DNA of 64,000 nt from Alkalibacillus haloalkaliphilus (lineage in GTDB: Bacteria > Bacillota > Bacilli > Bacillales > Alkalibacillaceae), in assembly GCF_007991275.1 (NCBI RefSeq), contig NZ_BJYA01000001.1:434001-498000 (forward strand), in the 5' to 3' direction. The translations under genes and the position numbers were made by a program. Each line of letters starts with the position of its first letter. The stretch's first letter is position 1. The notes beneath the pieces are model-generated. The model searched no databases and was not told where the DNA came from. It was given only the letters and a program-made list of their open reading frames with translations. Below, piece by piece: positions 38,673 to 49,258 of this stretch.

Positions 38673-39431
38673 ATGATTGTGACATCTTCTAACACTCATT
38701 TTAAAATGATTACACAACATGATCATGCTTTAGTGAGTGGGGAATTAGCGAAAAACTGGTCAGATTCAATATTTGAAGGCGGGCTTTACCGTAAGGAAGT
38801 TGAGTATGCAGTAAGCCAACATGATTGTGCTTGGATCCCATTAGACAAACACCCCACTTGGAACGAAGAAAAAGACCAACCGCATTCCTTTATGGATTAC
38901 CCGTTGAAGCCAAAGGTTGAGCATTATCGAAAAGGAATTGATTTAGTAGAAGATCAGTCTGAATATGCAGCTTTATTATGTAGCCAACACTATTTATCAT
39001 TCTTCGATCAAAATAGTACAAATTCGACTATTACCGACTTCATTTCCCAGGAAATGATTCGACAAGATAAGATAAAAAGAATCTTAAACATTCAAGTGCC
39101 AGAAGAATATATCGACTTTCACTTTCGTTTACTTCAGTTTTGTGATGACTTATCTTTATACCTATGCTTGAATGAACCGGGTACTGCAAAAGAAGATGAA
39201 AACCCGATGTTTAAAGATGGTTTTAGGCAACAATTTTCAGGCATTAAAGGTAAAATCAAAGCAAAATGGTTAGACGAACAGGCTGTTTCCGTTTCGCCTA
39301 ACCCTTTTAAAAATCCATTTAAAGTTGAAATCCCATACAAAGCTGTATCAAAAGAAGACTGTGAAACGAGAGGACTACAGCAAGCCTATGACTTAACACC
39401 AAACGAACTTAGAGAAGTTTATATTCGTTAA
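38673..39431 (+). CDS. DUF3891 family protein
   Basis: 252 aa from the ATG at 38673; GGAGAG is about nine bases upstream, and a GTG two codons earlier is too close. It starts MIVTSSNTHFKMITQHDHALVSGELAKNW and contains VSQHDCAWIPLD and LQFCDDLSLYLCL, which fit the DUF3891 pattern with conserved His/Asp pairs. The fold is reminiscent of HD-type hydrolases, but the function is not known. Its stop overlaps the convergent sleL gene by 4 nt. Confidence 0.75.
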   Translation: MIVTSSNTHFKMITQHDHALVSGELAKNWSDSIFEGGLYRKEVEYAVSQHDCAWIPLDKHPTWNEEKDQPHSFMDYPLKPKVEHYRKGIDLVEDQSEYAALLCSQHYLSFFDQNSTNSTITDFISQEMIRQDKIKRILNIQVPEEYIDFHFRLLQFCDDLSLYLCLNEPGTAKEDENPMFKDGFRQQFSGIKGKIKAKWLDEQAVSVSPNPFKNPFKVEIPYKAVSKEDCETRGLQQAYDLTPNELREVYIR

Positions 39432-40708
39432 ACTATTTTATCGATATCAAAGTTATAATTCAAAAGTGCCCAGTTTTGTGGGAAGGCCAAGCCTAACTTC
39501 CAATAACTGATTCCTTTTAATCCTAGTTCATCAATTAAGTCAAATTTAGCTTGGATTGAACGAGCATCTTCAAACCATACTTCATGCTGGTTCCCTTCTT
39601 CATCCCAATAATAGAAGTATGGTGCTTGTGCTTCTTCATCATATTCAATTGCTTGATTATTCTCCCTTGCGATTTGAATTGCTTCGTTAGGACTAATAGC
39701 AGGTGCTGTAACGCCTTCTTCAAACGGTAAAGTCCAATCATATCCATAAGTGTTTTGACCAAGCATAATTTTTTCAGCTGGCATTTCTGATAAGGCATAT
39801 TCTACAACTTCACGAACTGGCCCAATCGGCGAGACAGCCATTGCTGGACCGCCACCATAACCCCATTCATAAGTCATTAAAATAACAAAATCAACAATTT
39901 CACCGTGGGCTTGATAGTCATGGGCTTCATACCATGGCCCTGTTTGTTCGTCACTTGTCTTTGGTGCTAATGCTGTTGAGATGAGTAAACCTTGTGGGCT
40001 TAGTCTTTCTCTTGCCTTTCTTAAGAAGTTGTTATAATCTTCACGTGTTTCTGGTGGTAAAAATTCAAAGTCAAAGTGAATATCACGATAGCCGATTTCA
40101 TTTGCTACACGAATAATTTCATCTAGCAGTTGGTCTTGAACTTGTTCATCAGTTAAAATAATTCTTCCTAACTCTTGATCAAAAGCACCGTCACGTAAAT
40201 TTGTAATCACCATCATTAATGCTGTATTATTAGCTTGTGCAATCATAGGAATGTCATCTAATGGCGGTGGAGAAAGTGTTCCATCTTCGTTCACTTCATA
40301 ACTAAACATACCTAAGTATGTTAATAAAGGTGTGCGAGCCCAAGCTGACTGTAATAACTCTTCACTTACTGATTCACCAAATGGTTCAATATAGGCGTTA
40401 GTGGTAATCGTGCGACGGTCAGGCTCAGGTAATATTAACTCCTGACCAATCATTAATGGCTCATTTAAATCTAATTCATTGTAAGAGGCTAGTAATTCAT
40501 ACGGAATATTCAACCTTTGACCGATTGAATAATAACTGTCACCTTCTTGAACAGTATACTGAGATACAGGAACTACTAATGCTTGCCCAATGACAAGGTC
40601 GTCTGGTTGATCTAATTGGTTTACTTCAACGATATCCTCAATAGGCGTTTGATACCGGTTAGCAACAGAGTATACAGAATCACCTTGTTGTACGACGTGG
40701 ATGAGCAA
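39428..40708 (-). CDS. sleL: Spore cortex-lytic glycosidase SleL (YaaH)
   Basis: 426 aa from the TTG at 40708, eight bases after AAGGAG; the GTG at 40717 is adjacent to that site. Two LysM domains (about 1-46 and 50-95) are followed by a glycoside hydrolase 18 domain. The catalytic segment is IHFDFEF (DxDxE type). In Bacillus the enzyme is an N-acetylglucosaminidase of cortex fragments during germination. No signal peptide, as expected for a protein made in the mother cell and deposited in the coat. A sigma-E-like promoter lies upstream. Confidence 0.93.
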   Translation of the reverse strand: MLIHVVQQGDSVYSVANRYQTPIEDIVEVNQLDQPDDLVIGQALVVPVSQYTVQEGDSYYSIGQRLNIPYELLASYNELDLNEPLMIGQELILPEPDRRTITTNAYIEPFGESVSEELLQSAWARTPLLTYLGMFSYEVNEDGTLSPPPLDDIPMIAQANNTALMMVITNLRDGAFDQELGRIILTDEQVQDQLLDEIIRVANEIGYRDIHFDFEFLPPETREDYNNFLRKARERLSPQGLLISTALAPKTSDEQTGPWYEAHDYQAHGEIVDFVILMTYEWGYGGGPAMAVSPIGPVREVVEYALSEMPAEKIMLGQNTYGYDWTLPFEEGVTAPAISPNEAIQIARENNQAIEYDEEAQAPYFYYWDEEGNQHEVWFEDARSIQAKFDLIDELGLKGISYWKLGLAFPQNWALLNYNFDIDKIV

Positions 40709-40740
40709 TGAGCACACTCCTTTCCAATTTATTCTTTTTG

Positions 40741-41273
<533 letters not shown>

Positions 41274-41299
41274 GAGAAAATATTGGTTCGTTATTATTA

Positions 41300-41328
41300 T
41301 TGCATTTTCACTTAAAAGATAATATACT
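41300..41328 (+). promoter_or_regulatory. Sigma-A promoter of the SRP RNA gene
   Basis: TTGCAT (41300-41305) and TATACT (41323-41328) with a 17-base spacer, about 38 bases before the mature RNA. Confidence 0.75.
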
Positions 41329-41365
41329 TGTATATGCGCTAAACAAAGCGCAAACCTTATAACAC

Positions 41366-41640
41366 TTGCCGTGCTAGGTGGGGAGGTAGCGGTGCCCTGT
41401 TACCCACAATCCGCTATAGTGGGGCTGAATTCCCGTCTGAGGTAAAGTAATCTTAAGGTCTGACGTAAGTGAATAGTGTTGACGTTTGGGTCCTGTGCAA
41501 CGAGAACCCGTGAACCCTGTCAGGTCCGGAAGGAAGCAGCAGTAAGCGGTCTCTCTCGTGTGTCGCAGGGTTACCTGAACCGAGCTAGGATCTTGCGTAA
41601 CGCTTATGGGTTACTTTATCGAAGATGGGTGCACGGCGTA
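41366..41640 (+). ncRNA. scr: Signal recognition particle RNA (scRNA, large Bacillus type)
   Basis: About 275 nt that closely follows B. subtilis scRNA: GTGCTAGGTGGGGAGGTAGC near the 5' end, GTTGACGTTTGGGTCCTG in the middle, and the helix 8 core AGGTCCGGAAGGAAGCAGCA near 41522-41541. The ends GCCGTGC and GCACGGC (5' and 3') pair. It is the RNA scaffold for Ffh in membrane targeting. The large size with an Alu-like domain is typical of Bacillus. Ends are estimated from pairing. Confidence 0.95.
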
Positions 41641-41651
41641 CATAAACGATG

Positions 41652-41682
41652 AAACTCACCTGGTTAATCAGGTGAGTTTTTT
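41652..41682 (+). terminator. Terminator of the SRP RNA gene
   Basis: Eleven-base arms (41652-41662, 41669-41679) with a six-T run overlapping the end. Confidence 0.92.
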
Positions 41683-41771
41683 CATATATTTCGTAAAAAC
41701 GTACGATACATTTTGAAATGTCTGATTCGAATCAGTTATAATGAAGAGAGAACTTAAAGGAGATTATGTCC

Positions 41772-43487
41772 ATGGCATATCAAGCATTGTACCGAGTTTG
41801 GCGCCCACAACAGTTTCAAGATGTTGTTGGTCAAGTACATATTACAAGAACGCTACAAAATGCGATTGAACAATCAAAAGTAGCACATGCTTACCTTTTT
41901 ACTGGTCCACGTGGTACAGGTAAGACAAGTGCTGCGAAAATTTTCGCAAAAGCTATCAATTGTAAACATTCCCCTGTTAAAGAGCCTTGTGGAGAATGTG
42001 ATGCTTGTCGAGGAATTCAAGACGGTTCGATCTCAGACATAATTGAAATTGACGCAGCTTCTAACAACGGTGTAGATGACATTCGCGAAATTAGAGATAA
42101 AGTGAAGTATGCACCAAGCTCTGTTCCGTTTAAAGTTTACATCATTGATGAAGTGCACATGTTATCAACTGGAGCTTTTAACGCACTGTTAAAAACATTA
42201 GAAGAACCTCCAGCTCACGTCATTTTCATATTAGCAACGACAGAACCACACAAAATTCCATTAACGATCATTTCAAGGTGTCAACGGTTTGATTTTAAAC
42301 GAATTTCGCAACAAGCTATTGTCGATCGACTGAAATTGATCTTAGATGATGGTGGAATTCAATATGATGATCACGCTGTCGTACATGTTGGTTTAACAGC
42401 TGAAGGCGGAATGCGTGATGCACTTAGTATATTAGACCAAGCCATTGCATATAGTGAAGATGGTCATATTCATATGGAAGATGTGTTAGCTGTTACAGGA
42501 TCAATTGCTCAAGAGCAGCTGTTATCCATGATTGATGCCCTTGTTAACCAAGATGGAAAAGAAGCGTTAAGCTTGCTTGATCAAATGATGCAAGAAGGTA
42601 AAGACCCAAGTCGCTTTGTCTTTGATTTTATCCACTTTCTAAGGGATCTGTACATGTACAACAGTGCAGAAGGTGTTGAAGAAGCGTTAGTCCGAGCTAT
42701 TCCGAACGAACAGTTTCATCAAGTAAGAGAACTTTTAACATCAGACTGGTTAGAAGAAGCGATTTCAATTCTAAACCAAACACAACAAGACATGAAATGG
42801 ACAAGTAGCCCTAAAATTTTAGTAGAAGTTGCTTTGTTAAATATTCAAGAAATCAGTCATCAATCAACTAGCGAGCAAGTACAAACGACATCACCAGAGT
42901 TGTTACAACAAATAGCAACTTTAGAAAAAGAATTAAAGGCTTTAAAAGAACAAGGTGTCACGGTGAATAATACAGAACAACCGAGAAGTGAAACGAATAA
43001 ACGACCAGCACCTAGTCGCCAAAATAAATATAAAGTACCTTATGAAAAAGTACGTCAAACTTTAGCAGAAGCAACGAAAGAGGATATTAACGCGATTAAA
43101 ACTAACTGGGCTAGCTTTATGGACGGATTGAAAAAGACAAGTCCACCAGCACATGCTAAACTAGTTAATAGTCAACCGAAAGCAGCCTCTTCTCAAAACT
43201 TAATATTAGCTTTTAAGTTCGAGATTCATTGTTCACTTATTCAAGAAAACCAGGAAATGGTGGAAACTGTACTAAGTGATTATATTGGAAAAAGAATAAC
43301 GATTATTCCAATTCCAGAGGAAGAATGGAAACCAATAAGAGAAGACTTCTTAAGCCAACAATCTGAGCTAGGTGAAAGTGATGAAGATGGAGAAAGTCAC
43401 CAAAATACTAGCACCGATGGAGATCAATTAATTTCTGAAGCACAAAAATTAGTTGGCGATGATTTAATAGAGATTAAGGATTCTTAA
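41772..43487 (+). CDS. dnaX: DNA polymerase III subunit gamma/tau
   Basis: 571 aa from the ATG at 41772 (MAYQALYRVWRPQQFQDVVGQ); AAGGAG is nine bases upstream. An ATG at 41766 is possible but only three bases from that site. The AAA+ domain has Walker A GPRGTGKTS, Zn-binding cysteines CGECDAC, Walker B IIDEVHML and sensor TTEPHKIPLTIISRCQRF. The C-terminal part is the tau-like polymerase and helicase binding region. It is the clamp-loader motor. No slippery sequence for a shorter gamma form was found. Confidence 0.97.
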   Translation: MAYQALYRVWRPQQFQDVVGQVHITRTLQNAIEQSKVAHAYLFTGPRGTGKTSAAKIFAKAINCKHSPVKEPCGECDACRGIQDGSISDIIEIDAASNNGVDDIREIRDKVKYAPSSVPFKVYIIDEVHMLSTGAFNALLKTLEEPPAHVIFILATTEPHKIPLTIISRCQRFDFKRISQQAIVDRLKLILDDGGIQYDDHAVVHVGLTAEGGMRDALSILDQAIAYSEDGHIHMEDVLAVTGSIAQEQLLSMIDALVNQDGKEALSLLDQMMQEGKDPSRFVFDFIHFLRDLYMYNSAEGVEEALVRAIPNEQFHQVRELLTSDWLEEAISILNQTQQDMKWTSSPKILVEVALLNIQEISHQSTSEQVQTTSPELLQQIATLEKELKALKEQGVTVNNTEQPRSETNKRPAPSRQNKYKVPYEKVRQTLAEATKEDINAIKTNWASFMDGLKKTSPPAHAKLVNSQPKAASSQNLILAFKFEIHCSLIQENQEMVETVLSDYIGKRITIIPIPEEEWKPIREDFLSQQSELGESDEDGESHQNTSTDGDQLISEAQKLVGDDLIEIKDS

Positions 43488-43502
43488 TGAAAAATTACAA
43501 AT

Positions 43503-43823
43503 ATGAAAGGAATGGGAAATATGAATAACATGATGAAACAAATGCAAAAAATGCAAAAGAAAATGATGAAAGCGCAAGAGGAGCTTCATGAAATGACGTT
43601 TGAAGCAACTGCTGGCGGTGGTATGGTTAAAGTCGCCGCTAATGGTAAGAAAGAAATTACAGACGTTGAAATTAACGAAGAAGTCGTCGACCCAGATGAT
43701 GTAGATATGTTACAAGACTTAATCATTGCTGCGACAAACGATGTGCTAAAGCAAGTTGATGATACAACGAATGAAAAAATGGGACAATTCACGAAAGGTA
43801 TGAATATGCCAGGAATGTTCTAG
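43503..43823 (+). CDS. yaaK: YbaB/EbfC family nucleoid-associated protein
   Basis: 106 aa. The Met/Gln-rich N-terminal helix ([15 protein letters not shown]) and the core [20 protein letters not shown] are typical. Members bind DNA as tweezers-like dimers. The first ATG gives MKGMGNM, matching the B. subtilis YaaK N-terminus, but AAAGGA at 43506-43511 would suit an ATG at 43521 better; either start is possible. It sits between dnaX and recR as in most bacteria. Confidence 0.95.
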   Translation: MKGMGNMNNMMKQMQKMQKKMMKAQEELHEMTFEATAGGGMVKVAANGKKEITDVEINEEVVDPDDVDMLQDLIIAATNDVLKQVDDTTNEKMGQFTKGMNMPGMF

Positions 43824-43836
43824 GAGGCATGCCACC

Positions 43837-44433
43837 ATGTATTATCCAGAACCAATTACAAAGTTAATTGACAGCTTTACAAAATTGCCAGGTATAGGTC
43901 CAAAAACTGCCGCTCGCCTGGCATTTTTTGTGTTAGAAATGAAAGAAGATGACGTGTTAGACTTTGCGAAGTCGTTAGTTAATGCTAAGCGTGAATTAAC
44001 GCATTGCACAGTTTGTGGTCATATTACAGACCAAGACCCATGTAGTATTTGTAGTGATCAAAGTCGTGATAACTCTGTCATTTGTGTCGTTCAAGACCCG
44101 AAAGATGTGATCGCGATGGAGAAAATGAAAGACTTTCAAGGGAAGTATCATGTGCTACATGGCACAATATCTCCTATGGAAGGTATTGGCCCTGAGGATA
44201 TAAACGTTTCAACTTTAATTGAACGATTAAAAGATGAAAAAGTCGAGGAACTTATTCTAGCGACTAATCCGAATGTTGAAGGTGAAGCTACGGCCATGTA
44301 TATTTCAAGGTTAGTGAAGCCTTCAGGTTTACGATTAACTAGAATCGCTCACGGACTACCGGTCGGAGGCGACTTAGAATATGCCGATGAAGTGACGTTA
44401 TCCAAAGCGTTAGAAGGAAGAAGAGACCTATAA
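43837..44433 (+). CDS. recR: Recombination mediator RecR
   Basis: 198 aa. Helix-hairpin-helix ([16 protein letters not shown]), a C4 Zn finger ([16 protein letters not shown]), and a Toprim domain with [12 protein letters not shown] and [16 protein letters not shown]. With RecF and RecO it helps load RecA at gaps. AGGAGG lies before the ATG, 13 nt after yaaK. The yaaL gene that follows recR in B. subtilis is not present in the 79-base gap to bofA. Confidence 0.97.
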   Translation: MYYPEPITKLIDSFTKLPGIGPKTAARLAFFVLEMKEDDVLDFAKSLVNAKRELTHCTVCGHITDQDPCSICSDQSRDNSVICVVQDPKDVIAMEKMKDFQGKYHVLHGTISPMEGIGPEDINVSTLIERLKDEKVEELILATNPNVEGEATAMYISRLVKPSGLRLTRIAHGLPVGGDLEYADEVTLSKALEGRRDL

Positions 44434-44512
44434 TAAAGATTTTCCTTTTTTAGTTCTATTAATAGGCTAAGCGACATAGCGTATTAGTAGGACAAGCGAA
44501 AGGAGATCAAAT

Positions 44513-44776
44513 ATGGATCCAATAGTTGTGACATTAGCATTTTTGGCGGTTGTTATTTTATTGTTGTTTTTTGGACCACCACTGAAGTTTATGCAATGGG
44601 CTTCAAAAGGGGTCTTGAAGGTCATAGTTGGTGCACTGTTTATATTTTTCGCTAATGTATTTGGCTCAATGTTCGGTCTGCATATACCGATCAATTTGTT
44701 TACATCAGCGATAGCAGGTTTTTTAGGAATATTTGGTGTTGGTGCATTAGTTGCGATCCATGTATTTATTTTATAA
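44513..44776 (+). CDS. bofA: Sigma-K-factor processing regulator BofA
   Basis: 87 aa, with two hydrophobic segments (about 5-22 and 34-52) and a third hydrophobic end. PINLFTSAIAGFLGIFGVGALVAI matches BofA. In B. subtilis it holds the SpoIVFB protease inactive in the forespore membrane until the forespore signals. AAAGGAG precedes the ATG. Confidence 0.93.
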   Translation: MDPIVVTLAFLAVVILLLFFGPPLKFMQWASKGVLKVIVGALFIFFANVFGSMFGLHIPINLFTSAIAGFLGIFGVGALVAIHVFIL

Positions 44777-44850
44777 CGGTCATTTAAGGAGGGGTGCAAA
44801 TGCGCCTCTCTTTTTTACGGTTATTTTTATAAAAAAAGTTTAATAGATAC

Positions 44851-44879
44851 GTATAAAAATCTAGTAAGTTGTCCACTCT
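44851..44879 (+). promoter_or_regulatory. Putative sigma-F promoter of csfB
   Basis: GTATA (44851-44855), a 15-base spacer, then GTCCACTCT (44871-44879), close to the sigma-F -10 GGNNANNNT. B. subtilis csfB is the textbook sigma-F gene at this place. Confidence 0.65.
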
Positions 44880-44900
44880 AGTTAATGGAGGTGGGAGACG

Positions 44901-45092
44901 ATGAAAGGTCAATCAATTAATTGTTGTCAAATTTGTGGAGAATGGAAGCAAGAGGGGATTCATGTATTATCTTCTTTTATTTGTAAAGGTTGTGAAAGAG
45001 AGATTGTTAATACTAACCCTGATGATGAGCGCTATCAATATTTTGTTGATCGAATGAAATTCCGCCGTTTACTAAATCAAACAACATCATAA
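44901..45092 (+). CDS. csfB: Anti-sigma factor CsfB (Gin)
   Basis: 63 aa with the Zn-binding pattern CQICGEW...CKGC near residues 9-33 and a C-terminal basic helix. Gin/CsfB binds sigma-G (and sigma-E) to keep it silent at the wrong time or place in sporulation. GGAGGTG precedes the ATG, and the promoter upstream resembles a sigma-F site. The xpaC and yaaN genes found next in B. subtilis are replaced here by murB on the other strand. Confidence 0.92.
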   Translation: MKGQSINCCQICGEWKQEGIHVLSSFICKGCEREIVNTNPDDERYQYFVDRMKFRRLLNQTTS

Positions 45093-45121
45093 CTTAATAG
45101 ATATCTCCCCTAATTTTATAT

Positions 45122-45155
45122 AAAAAAGAAGCGGCTAATGATTAGCCGCTTCTTT
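45122..45155. terminator. Bidirectional terminator between csfB and murB
   Basis: Fourteen-base arms (45126-45139, 45141-45154) with an A-run on the left and Ts on the right. It serves murB on the minus strand best (six Ts). Confidence 0.9.
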
Positions 45156-45159
45156 GCAT

Positions 45160-46080
45160 TTACTCAAGGTCTTCGCCGATTATACGAACCTCACGTTCTA
45201 AATTTACTCCGAATTTTTCACTAACGGTTTTTTGGACCATTTCGATCGATTGAATGTATTCGGTTGCGGTCGCGTTGTTTTTATTAATGATAAACCCGGC
45301 ATGTTTTTTAGATACTTCAGCTCCACCGACACCTTTACCTTGCAGACCACTATCTTGAATTAGTTTTCCTGCGAAGTAACCTGGAGGACGTTTAAACACA
45401 CTGCCACAAGATGGGTACTCTAACGGTTGTTTTGACTCACGTTTGTACGTAAGGTCATCCATGACAGCTTTAATCTCATCATATTTACCAGGTTTTAATT
45501 CGAACAATGCTTCTAAAACGATATAACCTTTTTCTGGTATATTACTATGACGGTATTGTAAGTCAAAAGCGTCTGCTGGTAGTGTTAGAAGGTTGCCTTC
45601 CCGGTCAACGACGACGGCTTCTTTTAATACATCTTTAATTTCACCGCCATAGGCACCTGCATTCATAAACAAAGCACCACCGACTGTTCCTGGAATACCG
45701 CAAGCGAACTCTAACCCTGTTAAATGTTCTGCTAAAGCTTCGCGTGAAGCATCAATGATTCGAGCACCGCTTTGGGCAATCATCTCATAGCCATCTACAG
45801 TTATATCATCTAACTTTTTAAGACTTAAAACAACGCCGCGAACACCGCCATCTTTTACGATTAAGTTAGAGCCGTTTCCAAGTAGTGTGAAAGGTAGCTG
45901 TTCTTGATTAGCAAGCTTTACAACGTCTTGGACTGCTTTATAAGAAGTAGGTGTTACGAAAAAGTCAGCTTTACCGCCTAATTTTGTATAAGTATGATTA
46001 TTTAACGGTTCATTAATTAAAATATTTTCATCTGAAAGGATTTCACGTAGTTTATGTTCAATTGATTGATCATCTAACAT
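45160..46080 (-). CDS. murB: UDP-N-acetylenolpyruvoylglucosamine reductase MurB
   Basis: 306 aa. FAD enzyme that makes UDP-MurNAc for peptidoglycan. FAD-binding GNGSNLIVKDGG and GIPGTVGGALFMNAGAYG are present; the proton-donating Ser lies in YPSCGSVFKRP, the type II form seen in Firmicutes; KKHAGFIIN follows. It is a lone gene on the lagging orientation between csfB and the decarboxylase. In B. subtilis murB lies in the division cluster; a second copy elsewhere cannot be excluded. Confidence 0.97.
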   Translation of the reverse strand: MLDDQSIEHKLREILSDENILINEPLNNHTYTKLGGKADFFVTPTSYKAVQDVVKLANQEQLPFTLLGNGSNLIVKDGGVRGVVLSLKKLDDITVDGYEMIAQSGARIIDASREALAEHLTGLEFACGIPGTVGGALFMNAGAYGGEIKDVLKEAVVVDREGNLLTLPADAFDLQYRHSNIPEKGYIVLEALFELKPGKYDEIKAVMDDLTYKRESKQPLEYPSCGSVFKRPPGYFAGKLIQDSGLQGKGVGGAEVSKKHAGFIINKNNATATEYIQSIEMVQKTVSEKFGVNLEREVRIIGEDLE

Positions 46081-46277
46081 TAATTATTCACCTCTAATAT
46101 TTATCATAGAGAATTTAACGCATGGTGTGTCAAAGGTCTCTCTTTTATTTATTGTATTATTTTATTATTGTAACATGAAAATTTATAAAAGTTAGTTTAG
46201 GAGTGTATAACGTTTATGTTACGTGTTTTATTTTCGTGTACAATATGAATTAAAACGAGTTTAAGTTAGGTGTTTAT

Positions 46278-47708
46278 ATGAATCAACAACGAGCGCCTTT
46301 GTTTGAGGCCATTCAACAGCATGTAAATCAAAAGCGTCATTCATTTCATGTCCCGGGACATAAAAGTGGGGACGTCGTACATAATCTATTCAGGCACATG
46401 CAAGAACTGTTTCGCTATGACTTAACGGAATTGCCAGGCCTTGATGATCTTCATGAACCAGAAGGACCTATATTAGAAGCCCAAAACTTAGCTGCTCAAT
46501 ACTTTGGTACAAAACAGACTTACTTTTTAGTAAATGGGACAACTTCTGGTAATTTGGCAATGATTTTAGCTAGTTTAAATGCAGATGAACACGTGTTAGT
46601 GCAACGAAATTGCCATAAATCAGTGATGCATGCTTTAGAGTTAGTTGGAGCAAAGCCTGTTTTCATCTCACCTGAATATGACCCAACTGCACGTCGATAC
46701 TGTCATATTTCTTCTGATGTTGTTAAGCAAGCTTTAACGAGTGACCAAAATATAAAGGCAGTTATTCTTACTTATCCAGATTATTTCGGAACAACTTTTG
46801 ATTTATCGTCGGTTGTAGAAGTAGCACATTCTTATAATGTCCCAGTGTTAGTCGACGAAGCACACGGTGCTCATTTTTCATTCGATGCACCTTTTCCTAA
46901 ATCAGCCATACAATGTGGTGCTGACCTCGTCGTTCAATCAGCTCATAAAACCTTACCTGCATTAACGATGGGTTCTTTTCTACATGTGAATTCTAACCGA
47001 ATCGAGCGCAGTAAGTTAGAGTATTATTTAGAAGTTGTCCAATCGAGCAGTCCATCTTATTTAATTATGGCGAGCTTAGATTTAGCTAGGCAGTACATAG
47101 CTAACTTTAGTAAAGAAAATCAAGTTCAGTTAGTTGAAGAAATTACGGAGTTCAATAACCAATTAAGCACGTTGCCTAACTGTAATGTTCTACCTGTTCG
47201 TGAACAAATAGATGACCCATTAAAAACGGTTCTAACTTCAAATACGATCGACTTGAATGTAGTGTACAAGCATTTACACGATTACGGTATTGATGCAGAA
47301 TTAGTTGACCAAAATCAATTATTACTGATCCATGGAATCAAATCAGATATAAATTTAAGACAAAAGCAGAGTGCGGCAATAATTAATTGTATAAAAACAG
47401 TGGAAGACAACGCTTATCATGATAAAATGGTAGACAGTCATTTTAATGTAAGTACAATTCAGCATTTTCCATATTCATATCGTGAGTTAAAGTTGTTAAA
47501 AACAGAGTGGGTGGATGTTCGTGAGGCGATCGGACGAATCGCTGCGGAGTCGATTACACCTTATCCACCTGGAATACCAGTTATATTAAATGGTGAGTAT
47601 ATTTCTCAACAATCTTTAAACACAATTGAAAAAGCTGAAAAACATAAGCAACATATCCAAAGGAACAATAATGGTCATGTTAATAAAATAAAAGTTTATC
47701 AAATTTAG
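46278..47708 (+). CDS. yaaO: Orn/Lys/Arg decarboxylase family PLP enzyme (YaaO type)
   Basis: 476 aa. PLP fold type [11 protein letters not shown] at the N-terminus, [29 protein letters not shown], the Asp in [11 protein letters not shown], and the Schiff-base Lys in [15 protein letters not shown]. The C-terminal domain is shorter than in the biodegradative enzymes. Relatives include arginine decarboxylase SpeA; the substrate of YaaO is not firmly known. It lies 19 nt before tmk, as in B. subtilis. The start is an ATG with GTTAGGTG upstream. Confidence 0.9.
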   Translation: MNQQRAPLFEAIQQHVNQKRHSFHVPGHKSGDVVHNLFRHMQELFRYDLTELPGLDDLHEPEGPILEAQNLAAQYFGTKQTYFLVNGTTSGNLAMILASLNADEHVLVQRNCHKSVMHALELVGAKPVFISPEYDPTARRYCHISSDVVKQALTSDQNIKAVILTYPDYFGTTFDLSSVVEVAHSYNVPVLVDEAHGAHFSFDAPFPKSAIQCGADLVVQSAHKTLPALTMGSFLHVNSNRIERSKLEYYLEVVQSSSPSYLIMASLDLARQYIANFSKENQVQLVEEITEFNNQLSTLPNCNVLPVREQIDDPLKTVLTSNTIDLNVVYKHLHDYGIDAELVDQNQLLLIHGIKSDINLRQKQSAAIINCIKTVEDNAYHDKMVDSHFNVSTIQHFPYSYRELKLLKTEWVDVREAIGRIAAESITPYPPGIPVILNGEYISQQSLNTIEKAEKHKQHIQRNNNGHVNKIKVYQI

Positions 47709-47727
47709 TATAAAGGGAGTTATCTTC

Positions 47728-48360
47728 GTGAGCGGATTATTTATAACGTTTGAAGGTGTAGAAGGTGCGGGGAAGTCTACAGTTATTCAATATATTTCGA
47801 CTCAGTTAAGAGCTGAAGGTTATGAAGTTGTAACAACACGTGAACCTGGAGGCATTGAAATTGCTGAAAAAATTCGTGAAGTCATTTTAAATAAAGGGCA
47901 TACTGCTATGGACAGTCGTACAGAAGCTTTACTTTATGCTGCTGCCCGTAGGCAACATTTAGTAGAACGAGTAATGCCCGCATTACAGCGTGGACAAGTT
48001 GTTTTGTGCGACCGGTTTGTCGATAGTAGTTTAGCGTATCAAGGTTATGCAAGAGGATTAGGGATGGAAGAAGTCTATCAAGTAAACGAGTTTGCGATTG
48101 AGGACTGTATGCCTGACTTGACTATTTTATTTGAACTTGATCCTAAAGTTGGTTTAGAGCGAATCAGTGACAACGAACAAAGAGAGAAAAACCGACTTGA
48201 TTTAGAAAAGCTAGATTTTCATAAAAAAGTAGAAGAAGCTTACCGTCAATTAAAAGAGCGTTTCTCTGATCGAATTAAAAGTATAGATGCTCACGAGCCT
48301 TTAGATAATGTTCAGGCTGAATGTGAAACTGTTATACGTTCTTTCTTATCAAGCAAGTAA
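47728..48360 (+). CDS. tmk: Thymidylate kinase
   Basis: 210 aa, GTG start with AAAGGGAG upstream. P-loop [10 protein letters not shown], the DR(F/Y) motif [17 protein letters not shown], and the lid region [13 protein letters not shown]. It phosphorylates dTMP to dTDP and is essential for DNA synthesis. Genes from here to rsmI follow the usual tmk-darA-yaaR-holB-ricT-yabA order. Confidence 0.97.
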   Translation: MSGLFITFEGVEGAGKSTVIQYISTQLRAEGYEVVTTREPGGIEIAEKIREVILNKGHTAMDSRTEALLYAAARRQHLVERVMPALQRGQVVLCDRFVDSSLAYQGYARGLGMEEVYQVNEFAIEDCMPDLTILFELDPKVGLERISDNEQREKNRLDLEKLDFHKKVEEAYRQLKERFSDRIKSIDAHEPLDNVQAECETVIRSFLSSK

Positions 48361-48439
48361 TGTTTGGTATGCACACGTTTTGTGAAAAATAATCATATCA
48401 TGTGCTAAATAATCAGAAAACTTGTTATAATATTAGTAA

Positions 48440-48793
<354 letters not shown>

Positions 48794-48808
48794 TAGGAGT
48801 GACAAGTA

Positions 48809-49249
48809 GTGAAGGTAAGCCAAGAAGTACGTACGCAAATGGAAACATCTAAACAAAGTAATCTGAAACAGAGTAATGCTAAATCATCTTTTCAAAGCGT
48901 TGTAGGACAGGAAACACAAAAGCTAAAGGAAACAGAACTAAACCGTCTTTTGGCTGATTTAACTAAGCAAGGTGAAAAGGTAGCGAAGTTCCGCTCGTTT
49001 CAGGATTTAGGAAAGTATAAAAAGATGGTCAGACAGTTTATTCAAGAAGCGGTTAACTATGGGTTAGATCTCGAGCAGTCCCGTAAATGGGATTTAGAAG
49101 GCGGCAGCCAGACCCTTTCTTTAGTTAAGCAAATTGATGATAAGTTAATTGATTTAACAGATGACGTATTAGATCAAGAGAAAAGTTCAATTGACGTTTT
49201 AGATGTCATTGGAGAAATTAAAGGTATGTTACTTAACTTATATGCTTAA
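48809..49249 (+). CDS. yaaR: DUF327 family protein YaaR
   Basis: 146 aa, GTG start with AGGAGTG upstream. Mostly helical and charged; TKQGEKVAKFRSFQDLGKYKKMVRQFIQEAV matches YaaR. No catalytic motif; function unknown. It lies between darA and holB in most Bacillaceae. Confidence 0.9.
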   Translation: MKVSQEVRTQMETSKQSNLKQSNAKSSFQSVVGQETQKLKETELNRLLADLTKQGEKVAKFRSFQDLGKYKKMVRQFIQEAVNYGLDLEQSRKWDLEGGSQTLSLVKQIDDKLIDLTDDVLDQEKSSIDVLDVIGEIKGMLLNLYA

Positions 49250-49258
49250 AGGAACAGG

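Noticed and set aside
42900-42950. Programmed frameshift in dnaX for a short gamma form
   Set aside because: A-rich runs are present but no A-AAA-AAG-type heptamer in the proper phase with a stem was found.
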